DNA of 9,217 nucleotides from Actinomycetota bacterium (GTDB lineage Bacteria; Actinomycetota; Actinomycetes; Nanopelagicales; Nanopelagicaceae): positions 1-9,217 of the forward strand of contig RHAU01000013.1 of assembly GCA_010032125.1 (NCBI GenBank), read 5' to 3'. Positions 1 to 7,208 of the stretch are shown piece after piece (within the stretch, counting starts at the first letter, position 1; every line of letters begins with the position of its first letter). The position numbers and the translations under genes were made by a program. The notes beneath the pieces are model-generated. The model searched no databases and was not told the DNA's origin. It saw only the letters and a program-made list of their open reading frames with translations.

Positions 1-609
1 GGTCTCCATGTCGGTGCACCGCGTGATGGAACTAGATTGAAAGAACTTCTCAACGAATCTATTGAAATCTCCAATGCACCATCTCTCATTCGTTTTCCAA
101 AGGGTGGCGTGAATCCAGATATTCCCGCATTCGAGCGGAAAGACGGAATCGATATCCTCTACAGAGGCGAGAGCCCTGATGTATTACTTATCAGCGTTGG
201 AGCGATGGCTCCGATGGCTGTTGAGGCTGCGGCAAGCGCATACCGCGAAGGTGTCGGCGTTACCGTTATTGATCCCCGTTGGATAAAACCACTTCCGATG
301 AGCGCTCTTGCATCAAAAGCTGAGCGTTATGCCCAGATCGTCGTTATCGAAGATGGAATCGCACATGGCGGAGTTGCGAGCACGCTCTCAGAAGAACTGC
401 GTCGTCGCGGAATTTCAACGCCAATTCACTCGATTGGAGTTCCATTAACCTTCATCGAACATTCGAAGCGCAACGAAATTCTCGACGATTTAGGAATCAC
501 TGCTCAAACAATTGCTCGACAAATCGTTGGTTGGTATTCGGGATCGCCTATGCAGGAAGAGATGCAACACCGTGCGAGTGGAAACGTTGACCGCACACAG
601 AATCACTAA
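1..609 (+). CDS. dxs: 1-deoxy-D-xylulose-5-phosphate synthase, C-terminal part (5' end outside window)
   Basis: DXS condenses pyruvate and glyceraldehyde 3-phosphate, using thiamine diphosphate, to start the cytosolic MEP isoprenoid pathway. The frame is open from base 1, so the gene begins upstream; the TTG at 37 is an internal Leu codon. The visible 202 residues are about the last third of a usual ~630-residue DXS. They begin with the end of the pyrimidine-binding domain (GAPRDGTRL, then RFPKG), followed by the transketolase C-terminal domain with VTVIDPRWIKPLP, EDGIAHGGVAS and the ending GVPLTFIEH...LGITAQTIARQIVGW. About 24 residues follow that last conserved segment as a polar tail, which DXS proteins usually lack. 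The tail is encoded over the 3' end of the convergent fadB (62-bp overlap). The identification is firm from the conserved motifs; the function of the tail is unknown. Confidence 0.95.
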   Translation, partial: GLHVGAPRDGTRLKELLNESIEISNAPSLIRFPKGGVNPDIPAFERKDGIDILYRGESPDVLLISVGAMAPMAVEAAASAYREGVGVTVIDPRWIKPLPMSALASKAERYAQIVVIEDGIAHGGVASTLSEELRRRGISTPIHSIGVPLTFIEHSKRNEILDDLGITAQTIARQIVGWYSGSPMQEEMQHRASGNVDRTQNH

Positions 610-2659
610 TTCCCTCACGATCTAGGTAAGGCAAGATTCCGCCGAGGTGCATCGGCCAGCCTGCGCCCATCAACATGCATAGATCAATCTCCGAAGGAGT
701 AGCAACGACGCCTTCATCAAGCATCATCTTCGCCTCTTCAGCGAGCGCTTTGAGGGCGCGAAGTCGTACCTCTTCTGCGGTAGAGGGCGAACTGCCTTTT
801 TCTACGAGCGCTAACGCTTCAGGGTTTGCGACGAGCTTTCCGGATTCATCTTTGTTGTAGAACGTCTTCACATTTTTAGCCACAAGTCTTTCGACGGTAG
901 GAGATACCCGGTACCGCGGACCAAGGTTTGCATTTAGCGTCTTGGAAACGTGAAGCGCGACGCCGGGTCCCACTAATCCAAAAAGCTCTAGCGGCGACAT
1001 CGGAAACCCGAGTGGCCTGAGTGCATTGTCTGCAACCTCTATCGGAGTTCCTTCGTCGATCGCGTCGGTGACTTCGCCCATAAAGCGAGTCAGTAGTCGG
1101 TTCACAACGAAACCCGGAGCGTCCTTACAAATGATCATCGTCTTCTTTAATTCTTTGCCGACATTGACCGCCGTCGCAGTTGTTGCATCATCTGTTTTGG
1201 ATGTCCGCGCAATCTCAAGAAGGGGCATCACAGCGACTGGATTGAAGAAGTGGAATCCCACAACTCGTTCTGGATGCGAGAGTCCTTCACCCATCTTCTC
1301 GACAGAGAGTGAGGATGTATTCGTTGCTAGTACACATTCTGGAGTAATGATTCCCTCCAAATCCTTGAAGAGTTTCTGCTTGATACTCAATTCTTCAAAG
1401 ACTGCTTCGATAATAAAGTCACATGAAGCGAAAACCTTCTGATCTACCGATCCGGAGACCAATCCATTGAGTCGCTGGGCTGATTCAGGATTGAGACGTT
1501 TCTTTTCGACGAGTTTGGCGATTTCGCCATGAACCCAGGCAACGCCTTTATCAACTCGACCTTGGTCAAGATCGGTCATCACGACAGGAACTTTGAGGTT
1601 ACGGACGATGAGCAATGCAAGTTGTGATGCCATCAAACCTGCACCGACAACTCCTACCTTGCTTACTTTTCGGGCTTGCGCTGGTTTCGGTGCGCCTTCA
1701 ACTTTTTTGCGCTTCTTTTGAATCAAATTAAATGCATAAAGCGAAGCGCGAAGTGGATTTCCCATCACAAGGTTTGCAAGTACTTCATCTTCAGCATCAA
1801 AGCCTTGGTCTGCAGTGTTGGTGCGCGCTGCGGCTATCAATTCGAGAGCGCGTCTTGGTGGTTCAATATCGGCCCCGCCATACTTCTTTGCCACAATGGC
1901 GCGGCCCATGGATTGGGCTTTCTCCCACGATGCTTCATCTTTGGTGTAATCGATTCGCTCGATTTTCTTACTTCCGCTCAGTATTCCGGCAGCAAGTGCA
2001 CACGAGCGCTCTAGGAAATCTGCCGGTTCAAAGACGGCATCGACAACGCCAAGTTCCAGCGCTTCTTTTGCCTTCATCATGGTGTTGTTGTTAAGAGCAT
2101 TTCCAATGATGACCTGGACCGCTCTTTCAGGCCCGATAAGTTTTGGAAGCAATGTTGCGCCACCCCAACCGGGGACAATTCCAAGAAAACATTCGGGGAG
2201 TGCGGTGAATGCAGTACTAGCCAGAGTTCGATAATTGCAATGTAGGCCTATTTCAAGTCCGCCACCGAGAGCCAGTCCATTGATAAAAGCAAATGTGACT
2301 TTCTTGCTTCTACCTAATTTCTTAAAAACATCGTGACCAAATTTTCCTATTGCTAAGGCTTGAGATTTCTCTGATACGAAAGGTAGCGCCGATAAGTCTG
2401 CACCAGCGGCAAAGATAAATGGCTTTCCGGTAATCGCGATCGCAGCTGATGTACTTGCTTCGGCTGCAGTAATTGCATCGTCAATCGATTGTAAGGATTG
2501 TGGCCCAAGAGTGTTCGGCCGAGTGTGATCCATGCCGTTATCAAGAGTTATCAGCGACAAAGTTCCGCTAAAACCAAAAAGGGAAAGGTCTACATCGCGA
2601 AGGAGGGCTTTGGTGACAACCTCTTCTGGGGCACCCGGTGGCGGTGTTAAGTCAGCCAT
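548..2659 (-). CDS. fadB: Trifunctional fatty-acid oxidation complex alpha subunit (enoyl-CoA hydratase / 3-hydroxyacyl-CoA dehydrogenase)
   Basis: This 703-residue cytosolic enzyme hydrates 2-enoyl-CoA and then oxidises 3-hydroxyacyl-CoA with NAD. The crotonase domain (about 20-220) has an oxyanion-hole segment GKPFIFAAGADLSAL (78-92) and both expected catalytic glutamates, Glu136 in LALGGGLEIG and Glu156 in LPECFLGI. The dehydrogenase domain starts near 333 with a nucleotide-binding GAGLMA (339-344) and carries the catalytic His470 in GFHFFNP with partner Glu482. The C-terminal domain (from about 513, DAPGFVVNRLL) includes GFPMSPLELFGLVGPG and GAGWPMHLGGILPYLDREG. The length is close to mycobacterial FadB (~720). 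I chose the ATG at 2659 over an in-frame start 24 codons upstream because it lies 2 nt after the fadA stop and 7 nt after a strong Shine-Dalgarno. It is translationally coupled to fadA. Its last 20 codons lie opposite the dxs tail. Confidence 0.95.
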   Translation of the reverse strand: MADLTPPPGAPEEVVTKALLRDVDLSLFGFSGTLSLITLDNGMDHTRPNTLGPQSLQSIDDAITAAEASTSAAIAITGKPFIFAAGADLSALPFVSEKSQALAIGKFGHDVFKKLGRSKKVTFAFINGLALGGGLEIGLHCNYRTLASTAFTALPECFLGIVPGWGGATLLPKLIGPERAVQVIIGNALNNNTMMKAKEALELGVVDAVFEPADFLERSCALAAGILSGSKKIERIDYTKDEASWEKAQSMGRAIVAKKYGGADIEPPRRALELIAAARTNTADQGFDAEDEVLANLVMGNPLRASLYAFNLIQKKRKKVEGAPKPAQARKVSKVGVVGAGLMASQLALLIVRNLKVPVVMTDLDQGRVDKGVAWVHGEIAKLVEKKRLNPESAQRLNGLVSGSVDQKVFASCDFIIEAVFEELSIKQKLFKDLEGIITPECVLATNTSSLSVEKMGEGLSHPERVVGFHFFNPVAVMPLLEIARTSKTDDATTATAVNVGKELKKTMIICKDAPGFVVNRLLTRFMGEVTDAIDEGTPIEVADNALRPLGFPMSPLELFGLVGPGVALHVSKTLNANLGPRYRVSPTVERLVAKNVKTFYNKDESGKLVANPEALALVEKGSSPSTAEEVRLRALKALAEEAKMMLDEGVVATPSEIDLCMLMGAGWPMHLGGILPYLDREGISDSVCGQRFHSHGVASLPA

Positions 2660-2661
2660 TG

Positions 2662-3867
2662 TTATGCCACCTTCCCGTTGTAATGGGGGTTTTCCCAAAT
2701 GACAGTTCCGCCCATGCCTAAGCCGATACACATTGTTGTGATTCCGTAACGAACTTCTGGGTGTTCCTTGAAACCTTCAGCCAAATTAAGCATCAAGCGG
2801 ATTCCTGATGATGCGAGCGGATGGCCGACAGCGATAGCACCGCCGTAGATATTTACTCGAGGATCATCGTCAGCAATACCAAAGTGGTCGAGGAAGGAGA
2901 GAACTTGGATAGAGAAGGCTTCATTAATCTCAAAAAGTCCAATATCCTCAATAGAGAGGCCAGCTAAGTCGAGCGCTTTAATCGTTGATGGAACAGGACC
3001 GTAGCCCATAATCTCTGGTTGAACTCCAGCAAAAGCGAAAGTGACTAACTTTGCTTTGATAGGCAATCCAAGTTCTTTCGCTTTTTTCTCACTTGCTAAT
3101 AAAGCAGCGGTCGCACCGTCATTGAGTCCGGCCGCATTACCAGCTGTCACTCTTCCGCTAGGGCGAAATGGAGTTTTCAACGCAGCAAGTGCTTCAAGAG
3201 TTGTACCTGGACGTGGTGGTTCATCAACTGTTGCGACGCCCCATCCGTGTTCTGCATTTCGTACAGCAACAGGGATCAGATTCGGTTGAATCTTTCCTTG
3301 AGCATAGGCAGCAGCAGTCTTTGCTTGGGAATTAAGAGCGTAACGATCGGAACGTTCTTTAGTTAAATGAGGAAATTTGTCATGGAGTCTCTCAGCGGTA
3401 TTTCCCATGGAGAGCGCATCAGTATCAACAATTCTTTCTGCAAGATAGCGGGGATTCGGATCCATTCCTTCGCCCATGGGGTGATTTCCCATATGTTCAA
3501 CGCCACCTGCAATTGCCAAGTCATATGCGCCCATATTTATTGCTCCAGCTAATGTAGTAACTGAAGTCATCGCACCTGCACACCAACGATCAATCGAGTA
3601 TCCGGGAACGGTGTTGGGTAGACCAGCCAGAATTGCGGCAGAGCGACCAATATTCATACCTTGGTCACCAAATTGAGTTGCAGCTGCGATTGCTACGTCA
3701 TCAATTTCTTCGGGCTTAACCTTGGGATTTCTCTCGAGTAACCCACGAATACAACGGACGATGATGTCATCTGCGCGTGTGCCGCTATACAAACTGCCGG
3801 CTTTTCCAAAAGGAGTGCGTACAGCATCGACGAGTACGACATTGGTTGAGGTCTTGGCATTCTTCAT
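2662..3867 (-). CDS. fadA: Acetyl-CoA C-acyltransferase (3-ketoacyl-CoA thiolase)
   Basis: This 401-residue thiolase cleaves 3-ketoacyl-CoA with CoA, the last step of each beta-oxidation turn, and is the natural partner of the FadB encoded 2 nt downstream. The thiolase triad is visible: nucleophile Cys96 in SIDRWCAGAM, His349 in GGAIAVGHPLASSG, and Cys380 in GITTMCIGLGMGG. The family signature NEAF is at 315-318, and GNAAGLNDGAT spans 243-252. The length is normal. The ATG at 3867 has no Shine-Dalgarno but has TAGCCT 6 nt upstream, so the gene is probably leaderless with its own promoter in the 38-bp gap after efeU. A biosynthetic acetoacetyl-CoA thiolase cannot be excluded by sequence alone, but the tight pairing with fadB favours fatty-acid degradation. 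Confidence 0.95.
   Translation of the reverse strand: MKNAKTSTNVVLVDAVRTPFGKAGSLYSGTRADDIIVRCIRGLLERNPKVKPEEIDDVAIAAATQFGDQGMNIGRSAAILAGLPNTVPGYSIDRWCAGAMTSVTTLAGAINMGAYDLAIAGGVEHMGNHPMGEGMDPNPRYLAERIVDTDALSMGNTAERLHDKFPHLTKERSDRYALNSQAKTAAAYAQGKIQPNLIPVAVRNAEHGWGVATVDEPPRPGTTLEALAALKTPFRPSGRVTAGNAAGLNDGATAALLASEKKAKELGLPIKAKLVTFAFAGVQPEIMGYGPVPSTIKALDLAGLSIEDIGLFEINEAFSIQVLSFLDHFGIADDDPRVNIYGGAIAVGHPLASSGIRLMLNLAEGFKEHPEVRYGITTMCIGLGMGGTVIWENPHYNGKVA
2667..2673 (-). promoter_or_regulatory. Shine-Dalgarno of fadB
   Basis: On the minus strand this reads AAGGTGG, a 6/7 match to the ideal AAGGAGG, followed by a 7-nt spacer and the fadB ATG at 2659. It lies inside the last codons of fadA. It fixes the fadB start and contrasts with the leaderless-looking starts elsewhere in the window. 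Confidence 0.65.
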
Positions 3868-3873
3868 GCCATA

Positions 3874-3879
3874 AGGCTA
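3874..3879 (-). promoter_or_regulatory. Candidate leaderless -10 element of fadA
   Basis: The minus strand reads TAGCCT, then 6 nt, then the fadA ATG, which would put the transcription start on or next to the start codon. No convincing -35 hexamer is visible 16-18 nt further upstream. The same hexamer precedes the EamA-like gene. Support comes mainly from the repeated pattern in this window. Confidence 0.4.
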
Positions 3880-3905
3880 CCCGTCGGTAACCTGGAGGGA
3901 AATCT

Positions 3906-4730
3906 TTACTTCGCCGAAACGAGGGTGGCTGGCTTAGCCGATGGCTTGAGATAAAGCCCAAGAACCAGAATCAAATACGCAGACCAGGCAAGAAGCTGGA
4001 GCCATGAAGTCGTCGTATCAAAGCCGATTGTTCCCGCCAGAAGGGTTGTGATGAATGAGTCTTCAGTTAACCAGCGGCTTACATCCCATGCGAGGGCAGA
4101 TTCACCTGGGAGCCAACCCAGCTCCTGGAATTCATGAATTCCATAAGAAAGGACTCCGGCCGCAACAACGACGAGAGCAATACCGGTAACGGTAAAAAAC
4201 TTTGATAGATCGATGCGGATGGCGCGGTTGTAAATCAGATATCCGAGCAAGACGGCGAGCGCCAAGCCAACAATCAAACCCACAGTTGCTGGAACTTTGG
4301 AGCCGACCGTCTGGAAATTTGAGTAGACAAAGAGCGCGGTTTCTAATCCTTCGCGAGCAACAGCGAAAAATGCCGCCGATGCAATTGCAAGAGGGCCGAT
4401 GAGGGCCGCAGTTTCAACTTTGGTATGTAATTCATCGCGTAACGCACGCGCAGTGCGCTTCATCCAGAAGACCATCCAGGTCACCAACGCCACCGCCACA
4501 AACGAGGTCGTACCTGCGAAGAATTCCTCGCCGCGTTCACTTAACTCTTGGGAGGTGAAGGAGAGGAACCCACCCAAAGCCAGGCTGAGTACCAAGGCAA
4601 CGGCCACCCCGCTCCAGATCGGCATCAAGAGGGTTCGCCGATTGGTCTTGACGACATAGGCAACCAAGATTCCGACAATGAGGGCTGCTTCAAGCCCTTC
4701 GCGTAGAGCAATAAGGAAGCTGCTGACCAT
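3906..4730 (-). CDS. efeU: FTR1-family high-affinity iron permease (EfeU-like)
   Basis: This 274-residue integral membrane protein belongs to the iron permease family that includes yeast Ftr1 and bacterial EfeU, which import iron across the cytoplasmic membrane. The two family-defining iron-binding REGLE motifs are intact, at residues 10-14 (LREGLEAAL) and 126-130 (AREGLETAL), each in a hydrophobic helix. About seven membrane segments can be seen, and the length is typical. The partner genes efeO and efeB are not adjacent: rnd lies upstream and fadA downstream, so the permease either works alone or with components encoded elsewhere. The ATG at 4730 has no Shine-Dalgarno, but TACTGT ends 6 nt before it, with TTGCGT 17 nt further upstream. 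A perfect inverted repeat covers that -35 candidate, suggesting repression, plausibly by iron status (inference). Confidence 0.92.
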   Translation of the reverse strand: MVSSFLIALREGLEAALIVGILVAYVVKTNRRTLLMPIWSGVAVALVLSLALGGFLSFTSQELSERGEEFFAGTTSFVAVALVTWMVFWMKRTARALRDELHTKVETAALIGPLAIASAAFFAVAREGLETALFVYSNFQTVGSKVPATVGLIVGLALAVLLGYLIYNRAIRIDLSKFFTVTGIALVVVAAGVLSYGIHEFQELGWLPGESALAWDVSRWLTEDSFITTLLAGTIGFDTTTSWLQLLAWSAYLILVLGLYLKPSAKPATLVSAK

Positions 4731-4736
4731 GGGGAG

Positions 4737-4765
4737 ACAGTAAGGGGGGAGCGTTAATTACGCAA
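4737..4765 (-). promoter_or_regulatory. Candidate efeU promoter (-35 and -10, leaderless)
   Basis: On the minus strand TTGCGT (4765-4760) is separated by exactly 17 nt from TACTGT (4742-4737), which is followed by 6 nt and the efeU ATG. This is the only start in the window where a recognisable -35 accompanies the leaderless-type -10. The -35 hexamer is part of one arm of the inverted repeat at 4756-4783. Confidence 0.55.
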
Positions 4766-4783
4766 CTTAAATGTTGCGTAATT
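4756..4783. promoter_or_regulatory. Perfect 11-bp inverted repeat upstream of efeU, candidate operator
   Basis: The arms AATTACGCAAC (4756-4766) and GTTGCGTAATT (4773-4783) are perfect reverse complements around the 6-bp centre TTAAAT. The repeat fills most of the 57-bp gap between the rnd stop and the efeU start and overlaps the proposed efeU -35. A related half-site GCGTTAATT sits at 4751-4759. A dimeric repressor site is the simplest reading. A terminator for rnd is less likely: the stem is AT-rich and no T-run follows on the minus strand. It does not resemble the DtxR/IdeR consensus known to me, so the regulator is not identified. Confidence 0.6.
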
Positions 4784-4787
4784 CCCA

Positions 4788-6056
4788 TCACTCCGCAGGA
4801 GGCGTTTCGGGAGCGGGAAGAGGTAGTTCTTCCGTGAGGCAGTGCGCGAGCGCCTCACTAAGGAGGTCGATCTGCCAATTCCTTGCGCCGAGCTCCTTCA
4901 AACGAGATTTCACTTGGTCGACAAGGGCGGCGCTAAATTCATTTTTCCGCTCACGGCCATCATCAAAAATAACGCGACGAAGATATTCAGGGGTAAGAAG
5001 ATTTTCTATGGGGATATTGAGAGTTGTCGAAAGCTGGGAAACGTGGTGACGCGCATGAGTGAGGCGAGCATGGGCCAATGGAAATTTCTCTTTCCAGATT
5101 CGCGGAGCAGGAAGTCCCTCCCCTCGAGCTCGGGTTTCGGGCCACTCATGTTCCGGAATCGCATAAGCCGCTTCAATCATCTCCCACCAATGATCAATCC
5201 GCTCCCGTACATGTTCGCGTTTGATGCGCATCTTTACCGATGGAAAATCTAGGAACTCACTTTTTGATTTTGGCTTTTTCATCGCAACATCAATGATGAT
5301 TGCATCAGACAGTAGTCGTCCTGGCGCCATATCAATCTGCGCTGCGATGCGATCACGTTCACTCCACAGTGCTCGTACGATGGCTAAGTCACGACGAGAT
5401 TTCATGAGGTGAATTCCCGAGGTTTTACGCCATGGATCTTTTCGTTCTTTGTTTAGTGGCGCACTGAGCGCAGCTCTGAATTCCTCCTGGGCATACTTTG
5501 CTTTGCTACTGCTTTCAAGAGATTGCACAATTTTCTCTCGAAGATCAATCAATACGAGAACATCAAGTGCTGCATAGTCGAGCCACTCTTGTGGAAGTGG
5601 CCTGGTTGACCAATCTGCGGCGCTATGTTCTTTCGCGAGGCTAATCTCTAGCAATTCTTCACAGAGCGTGGCAAGGCCGACTTTAGGAAAACCTGCGATT
5701 CTTGCTCCTAATTCGGTGTCGAATAAGGATGAAGGATCGATGCCAAATTCCCGTAAACAGGGAAGGTCTTGCGAACTTGCATGAATGATGACTTCATCGC
5801 TACAGAGAAGTGAATTTAATTCCGCGATAAGTTTCGAGCCGGCGAGGGGAATGGGATCAATAAGATGTAATCCGCCGCCTCTTCGGAAAATCTGTATGAG
5901 ATAGGCACGGGAGGAATAGCGAAATCCACTAGCGCGCTCGGCATCAACTGCGAATGGACCAGCGCCACCACGTAACGTAGCGATGCATTGCGCTAACGCT
6001 TCCTCTGTGGCGATGGGTTCTGGCGCTCCACCTTCGGGAGCAGTGAGATATTGCAT
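4788..6056 (-). CDS. rnd: Ribonuclease D with HRDC domain
   Basis: This 422-residue protein is a DEDD-superfamily 3'-5' exoribonuclease of the RNase D type, implicated in 3' trimming of tRNA and other stable RNAs in the cytosol. The exonuclease domain (about 15-185) keeps all acidic metal ligands: Asp38 and Glu40 in AVDAE (Exo I), Asp97 in HASSQDL (Exo II), and Tyr161 with Asp165 in DYAALDV (Exo III, the DEDDy form). An HRDC nucleic-acid-binding domain follows at about 212-295, then a C-terminal helical region characteristic of actinobacterial members. The ATG at 6056 lies 3 nt after the stop of the DUF3000 gene and has no clear Shine-Dalgarno, so it is probably translated by coupling. The DUF3000-rnd-dxs neighbourhood recalls Rv2680-Rv2681-Rv2682c in Mycobacterium tuberculosis (from memory). 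Confidence 0.93.
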   Translation of the reverse strand: MQYLTAPEGGAPEPIATEEALAQCIATLRGGAGPFAVDAERASGFRYSSRAYLIQIFRRGGGLHLIDPIPLAGSKLIAELNSLLCSDEVIIHASSQDLPCLREFGIDPSSLFDTELGARIAGFPKVGLATLCEELLEISLAKEHSAADWSTRPLPQEWLDYAALDVLVLIDLREKIVQSLESSSKAKYAQEEFRAALSAPLNKERKDPWRKTSGIHLMKSRRDLAIVRALWSERDRIAAQIDMAPGRLLSDAIIIDVAMKKPKSKSEFLDFPSVKMRIKREHVRERIDHWWEMIEAAYAIPEHEWPETRARGEGLPAPRIWKEKFPLAHARLTHARHHVSQLSTTLNIPIENLLTPEYLRRVIFDDGRERKNEFSAALVDQVKSRLKELGARNWQIDLLSEALAHCLTEELPLPAPETPPAE

Positions 6057-6059
6057 TAA

Positions 6060-6620
6060 TTATCGACGCTGATGAAGCGGAGCCACGCCATCGGGAAGTG
6101 GCGTCAGTCCAGATGAAATTTGAAGAAGTGAAGCCCATGCTGCGAGATGACTTAACAATTGTGCTGGATCCACTGGTGTCCACGATGCACGAATCTCTAT
6201 TTCTGATGAGTTCTCGCTACTGGACATCTGTCCGAAGGATGCGCTGGAAACTCGAGTTACGGTGCCGCTTGGCGCACGAAATTCCGCGTTATTTTCTTTG
6301 AGCGCTTCATTGACCCAGGACCAACCCACGTCGGGCAATAGCGGATCGGATTGAAGATCATCTTCAATCGCAGCGCGAACAAAGGTGACACAACGAAATT
6401 CGCCATCCCATGCTTCTTGCCCATCGGGATCACAGAGAAGAACAAAACGACCTGTAGCGATATCGTCGCGATCATCTAGCGCGACATCGCCAGTCATAGC
6501 AAATGCCAAGGGCGCAAGTTTTTGCGGAGCAGGAACGGTATCGATTGTTATCTCAGGGCGAACGACGTAACTTTCTGCAGCCGCGACAAATGCGTGGAAA
6601 TAATCTGCAGTGGACTTCAC
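6060..6620 (-). CDS. DUF3000 family protein
   Basis: This 186-residue protein has no assigned reaction. It matches the actinobacteria-restricted DUF3000 family by TIDTVPAPQKLAPLAFAM (about 26-43), ATGRFVLLCDPDGQEAWDG near 55-73, DPLLPDVGWSWV near 91-102, and a Thr/Ser-rich stretch GTVTRVSSASFGQ. There is no signal peptide or membrane segment, so it is probably cytosolic. The start is GTG at 6620; TACCCT ends 6 nt upstream, which supports this start as leaderless. The stop is 3 nt before rnd, an arrangement known in other actinobacteria, so a role linked to RNase D or to the shared operon is possible but unproven. Confidence 0.88.
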   Translation of the reverse strand: MKSTADYFHAFVAAAESYVVRPEITIDTVPAPQKLAPLAFAMTGDVALDDRDDIATGRFVLLCDPDGQEAWDGEFRCVTFVRAAIEDDLQSDPLLPDVGWSWVNEALKENNAEFRAPSGTVTRVSSASFGQMSSSENSSEIEIRASWTPVDPAQLLSHLAAWASLLQISSGLTPLPDGVAPLHQRR

Positions 6621-6626
6621 TCTCTA

Positions 6627-6632
6627 AGGGTA
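6627..6632 (-). promoter_or_regulatory. Candidate leaderless -10 element of the DUF3000-rnd operon
   Basis: The minus strand reads TACCCT, 6 nt, then the GTG start at 6620. It sits in the 63-bp divergent gap shared with the EamA-like gene. No clear -35 hexamer is seen. Confidence 0.45.
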
Positions 6633-6670
6633 AGAGGCGCGGAATTGCCGACCCGGGAGGCGCGAGCAGG

Positions 6671-6676
6671 TAGCCT
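6671..6676 (+). promoter_or_regulatory. Candidate leaderless -10 element of the EamA-like gene
   Basis: TAGCCT is followed by 7 nt and the ATG at 6684. A possible -35, TTGCCG at 6645-6650, is 20 nt upstream, longer than the usual 16-18 nt spacing. Confidence 0.4.
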
Positions 6677-6683
6677 TGCAGCA

Positions 6684-7208
6684 ATGGGCTCACTTCTTGC
6701 TTTAGCCTCAAGCATTCTCTGGGGTACTGCAGATTTCCTCGCTGGAAACCTCTCAAAACGCTTCAAAGCATTGGCGGTCACCGGAGTCTCTCAAGGTTTT
6801 GGATTGCTCTTTGGATTAATCGCAATTGCGATTCAAGGAAAATTCATCGCTCCGGATCTTTCGTGGAGCGGATATTTCTTGCCTGGGGTTGTTGCTGGGG
6901 TAGCGGGATTTATCGGACTAACCGCGTTCTATACCGGTCTTGCCACCGGGCGAATGGGCGTTGTTAGCCCCATCAGCTCTCTCTCAGTTCTTATTCCGTT
7001 GATCGTTGCACTCTCCCAAGGAGAGCGGCCGTCGACGATGCATGCGACCACACAAGGTTTGGTCTCCGTTGCAATGGTGCTTGGTTCGCTCTTCCCGATA
7101 GTTACCGTGCTTCTTGCCTTTAAGTTTCTTCATGAACGTTTACATCGGGTTCAATACCTTGGTATCGGTGCTGCACTTACCGGAGTTATATTTATATCTG
7201 TTCTCTAG
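6684..7208 (+). CDS. EamA/DMT-family transporter with apparent internal in-frame deletion
   Basis: The 174-residue product resembles actinobacterial EamA drug/metabolite transporters, which are normally about 280 residues with ten membrane helices in two repeats. Residues 1-117 match the start of the family: WGTADFLAG, the TM1-4 segments, and GRMGVVSPISSL ending in LSQGERPS. The sequence then jumps at about 117-121 to what is normally the last ~55 residues: ATTQGLVSVAMVLGSLFPIVTVLLA, HERLHRVQYLG and a final helix. TM5-TM8, roughly 110 residues, are therefore missing while the frame stays open. Losing four helices preserves the in/out topology, so a small six-helix protein is conceivable, but a decaying gene or assembly error is equally possible. 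The ATG at 6684 was chosen over upstream in-frame starts because hydrophobicity begins there and TAGCCT lies 7 nt before it. The substrate is unknown. Confidence 0.75.
   Translation: MGSLLALASSILWGTADFLAGNLSKRFKALAVTGVSQGFGLLFGLIAIAIQGKFIAPDLSWSGYFLPGVVAGVAGFIGLTAFYTGLATGRMGVVSPISSLSVLIPLIVALSQGERPSTMHATTQGLVSVAMVLGSLFPIVTVLLAFKFLHERLHRVQYLGIGAALTGVIFISVL

Noticed and set aside
1026..2094. Open frames on the + strand (1026-1442, 1676-2014, 1732-2094) opposite fadB.
   Set aside because: They are low-complexity Ser/Arg-rich translations antisense to a strongly conserved enzyme, with no family motif or start signal.
3041..3552. Open frames on the + strand opposite fadA.
   Set aside because: They are shadows of conserved thiolase coding sequence with no recognisable domain.
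4756..4783. The 11-bp inverted repeat as a rho-independent terminator of rnd.
   Set aside because: The stem is AT-rich and the following minus-strand sequence is AACGCTCC, with no T-run. The overlap with the efeU -35 makes an operator more likely, although a dual role cannot be excluded.
4202..5412. Open frames on the + strand opposite efeU and rnd.
   Set aside because: They lie entirely antisense to genes with intact catalytic motifs and show no independent support.
6085..6104. Short hairpin ACGCCA / TGGCGT with an 8-nt loop near the 3' end of the DUF3000 gene.
   Set aside because: A 6-bp stem inside coding sequence with no T-run is expected by chance.
6522..6683. N-terminal extension of the EamA-like protein from an upstream ATG at 6522.
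   Set aside because: The extra 54 residues are polar, lie opposite the DUF3000 start, and do not match the family; the leaderless -10 fits the ATG at 6684.
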